5,386 nt of DNA, from contig JAFQPC010000111.1 in NCBI GenBank assembly GCA_017411935.1, positions 1 through 5,386 on the forward strand, written 5' to 3'. The notes below the pieces were generated by a model. It was not told the origin of the DNA. It searched no databases and was given only the letters and a program-made list of their open reading frames with translations. The position numbers were made by a program, and so were the translations under genes. Of the stretch, positions 4,720-5,386 are shown piece by piece (position 1 is the first letter of the stretch; each line of letters opens with the position of its first letter). The stretch is from Clostridia bacterium (GTDB taxonomy: Bacteria > Bacillota > Clostridia > Oscillospirales > CAG-272).

Positions 4720-5386
4720 ATGAAACGAATTACGATCAACGCTTCGACCAACTATGATATCGTTATCGGAAACGGAATATTACAAGAGGCGGGTACGTAT
4801 TGCAAAAACGCGCTCGGCGGCGTTTGCCGTGTGTGCGTTGTGACCGACGATACCGTTGCCTCGCTCTATCTTGAGCGTGTGAGATCCTCACTGGAGTGCG
4901 CGGGATTTTCGGTAGAAAGCTTTGTCTTTCCGCACGGAGAGGCATCGAAGAACACCGACACGTTGGTTGCTCTTTGGGAGTTTCTCGCGGAGCACCGTCT
5001 GACGCGCTCAGACGCGCTCGTCGCCTTGGGTGGCGGTGTGGTAGGCGACCTTTGCGGCTTCTCGGCGGCGACCTATCTGCGCGGCATTCGCTTTGTGCAG
5101 ATTCCGACGACGCTTCTTGCCGCGGTCGACTCCTCGGTAGGCGGAAAAACGGGCGTCGATCTTCGTGCGGGAAAAAATCTTGCGGGTGCGTTCCATCAGC
5201 CCTCGCTCGTTCTGTGTGACGTAACGACGCTTGACACCCTCTCGCCCAAAATTTTTGCGGACGGCTGTGCTGAGGTCGTCAAATACGGTGTCATTCGCGA
5301 CCGCGATCTGTTTGACCGTTTGGGCGGAAATTTCCGTGAGGAGATCGAGGAGATCATTGCCCGTTGTGTTCGCCACAAGGCGGAGA
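4720..5386 (+). CDS. aroB: 3-dehydroquinate synthase (3' end outside window)
   Basis: Converts DAHP to 3-dehydroquinate, using NAD catalytically and a divalent metal, the second step of the shikimate pathway. The frame is open from ATG 4720 to the window edge, 222 codons of a family that usually has about 350. ATG 4720 follows AAAGGA (4705-4710) by 9 nt and lies 24 nt after the tyrA stop. Key motifs are GGGVVGD (104-110) for NAD, PTTLLAAVDSSVGGKTGVD (129-147) with Lys143, AGKNLAGAFHQP (150-161) with Lys152-Asn153, and DGCAEVVKYG (181-190) with Glu185, the first metal ligand, and Lys188. The two histidine metal ligands would fall beyond the edge. Cys183 sits where a hydrophobic residue is common, a minor variation. 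Confidence 0.96.
   Translation, partial: MKRITINASTNYDIVIGNGILQEAGTYCKNALGGVCRVCVVTDDTVASLYLERVRSSLECAGFSVESFVFPHGEASKNTDTLVALWEFLAEHRLTRSDALVALGGGVVGDLCGFSAATYLRGIRFVQIPTTLLAAVDSSVGGKTGVDLRAGKNLAGAFHQPSLVLCDVTTLDTLSPKIFADGCAEVVKYGVIRDRDLFDRLGGNFREEIEEIIARCVRHKAE

Overview
The window looks like chromosomal DNA of a Clostridia-type Bacillota, probably an uncultured gut-associated member. The reasons are strong AAGGAG-type ribosome binding sites, sigma-A promoters with 17-bp spacers and extended -10 TG elements, classic hairpin-plus-T-run terminators, a Thermotoga/Bacillus-type DAHP synthase, and a long F420-ligase-like protein of a form I associate with clostridial genomes. The lineage is inferred, not proven. 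All genes are on the + strand.

Layout. Positions 1-110 hold no gene: there is a perfect hairpin-forming inverted repeat (4-22), possibly the edge of a dispersed repeat, and a weak terminator-like structure before a T-run. A single-gene unit follows, with a promoter at 112-140 and ddh (178-1164), meso-diaminopimelate dehydrogenase of lysine and peptidoglycan precursor synthesis. A second unit has a consensus promoter (1192-1220), an mRNA hairpin right at the predicted 5' end, a 398-residue coenzyme F420-0:L-glutamate ligase-like protein (1287-2483) and a strong terminator (2492-2535).

The third unit is an aromatic amino acid operon: aroF (DAHP synthase with an N-terminal regulatory domain), tyrA (prephenate dehydrogenase) and aroB (3-dehydroquinate synthase, cut by the window edge). 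AroF makes DAHP, AroB converts it to 3-dehydroquinate, and TyrA takes prephenate toward tyrosine. The intervening shikimate and chorismate steps would have to be encoded beyond the window or elsewhere.

The most interesting part is the roughly 280-bp leader in front of aroF. It encodes a 22-residue peptide with 4 Phe and 4 Tyr, including the run FYYLYFYCF. A 12-bp perfect hairpin joins the Tyr/Phe codons to the sequence around the stop codon. A competing antiterminator pairing and a 15-bp intrinsic terminator follow. This has every part of a ribosome-mediated (trp/pheA-type) attenuator responding to Phe and Tyr. A 12-bp palindrome centred inside the promoter suggests an additional DNA-binding repressor. 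Past the terminator, a second hairpin has a loop that could pair with the aroF ribosome binding site. The operon may therefore be controlled at initiation, attenuation and translation, with allosteric control of AroF on top.
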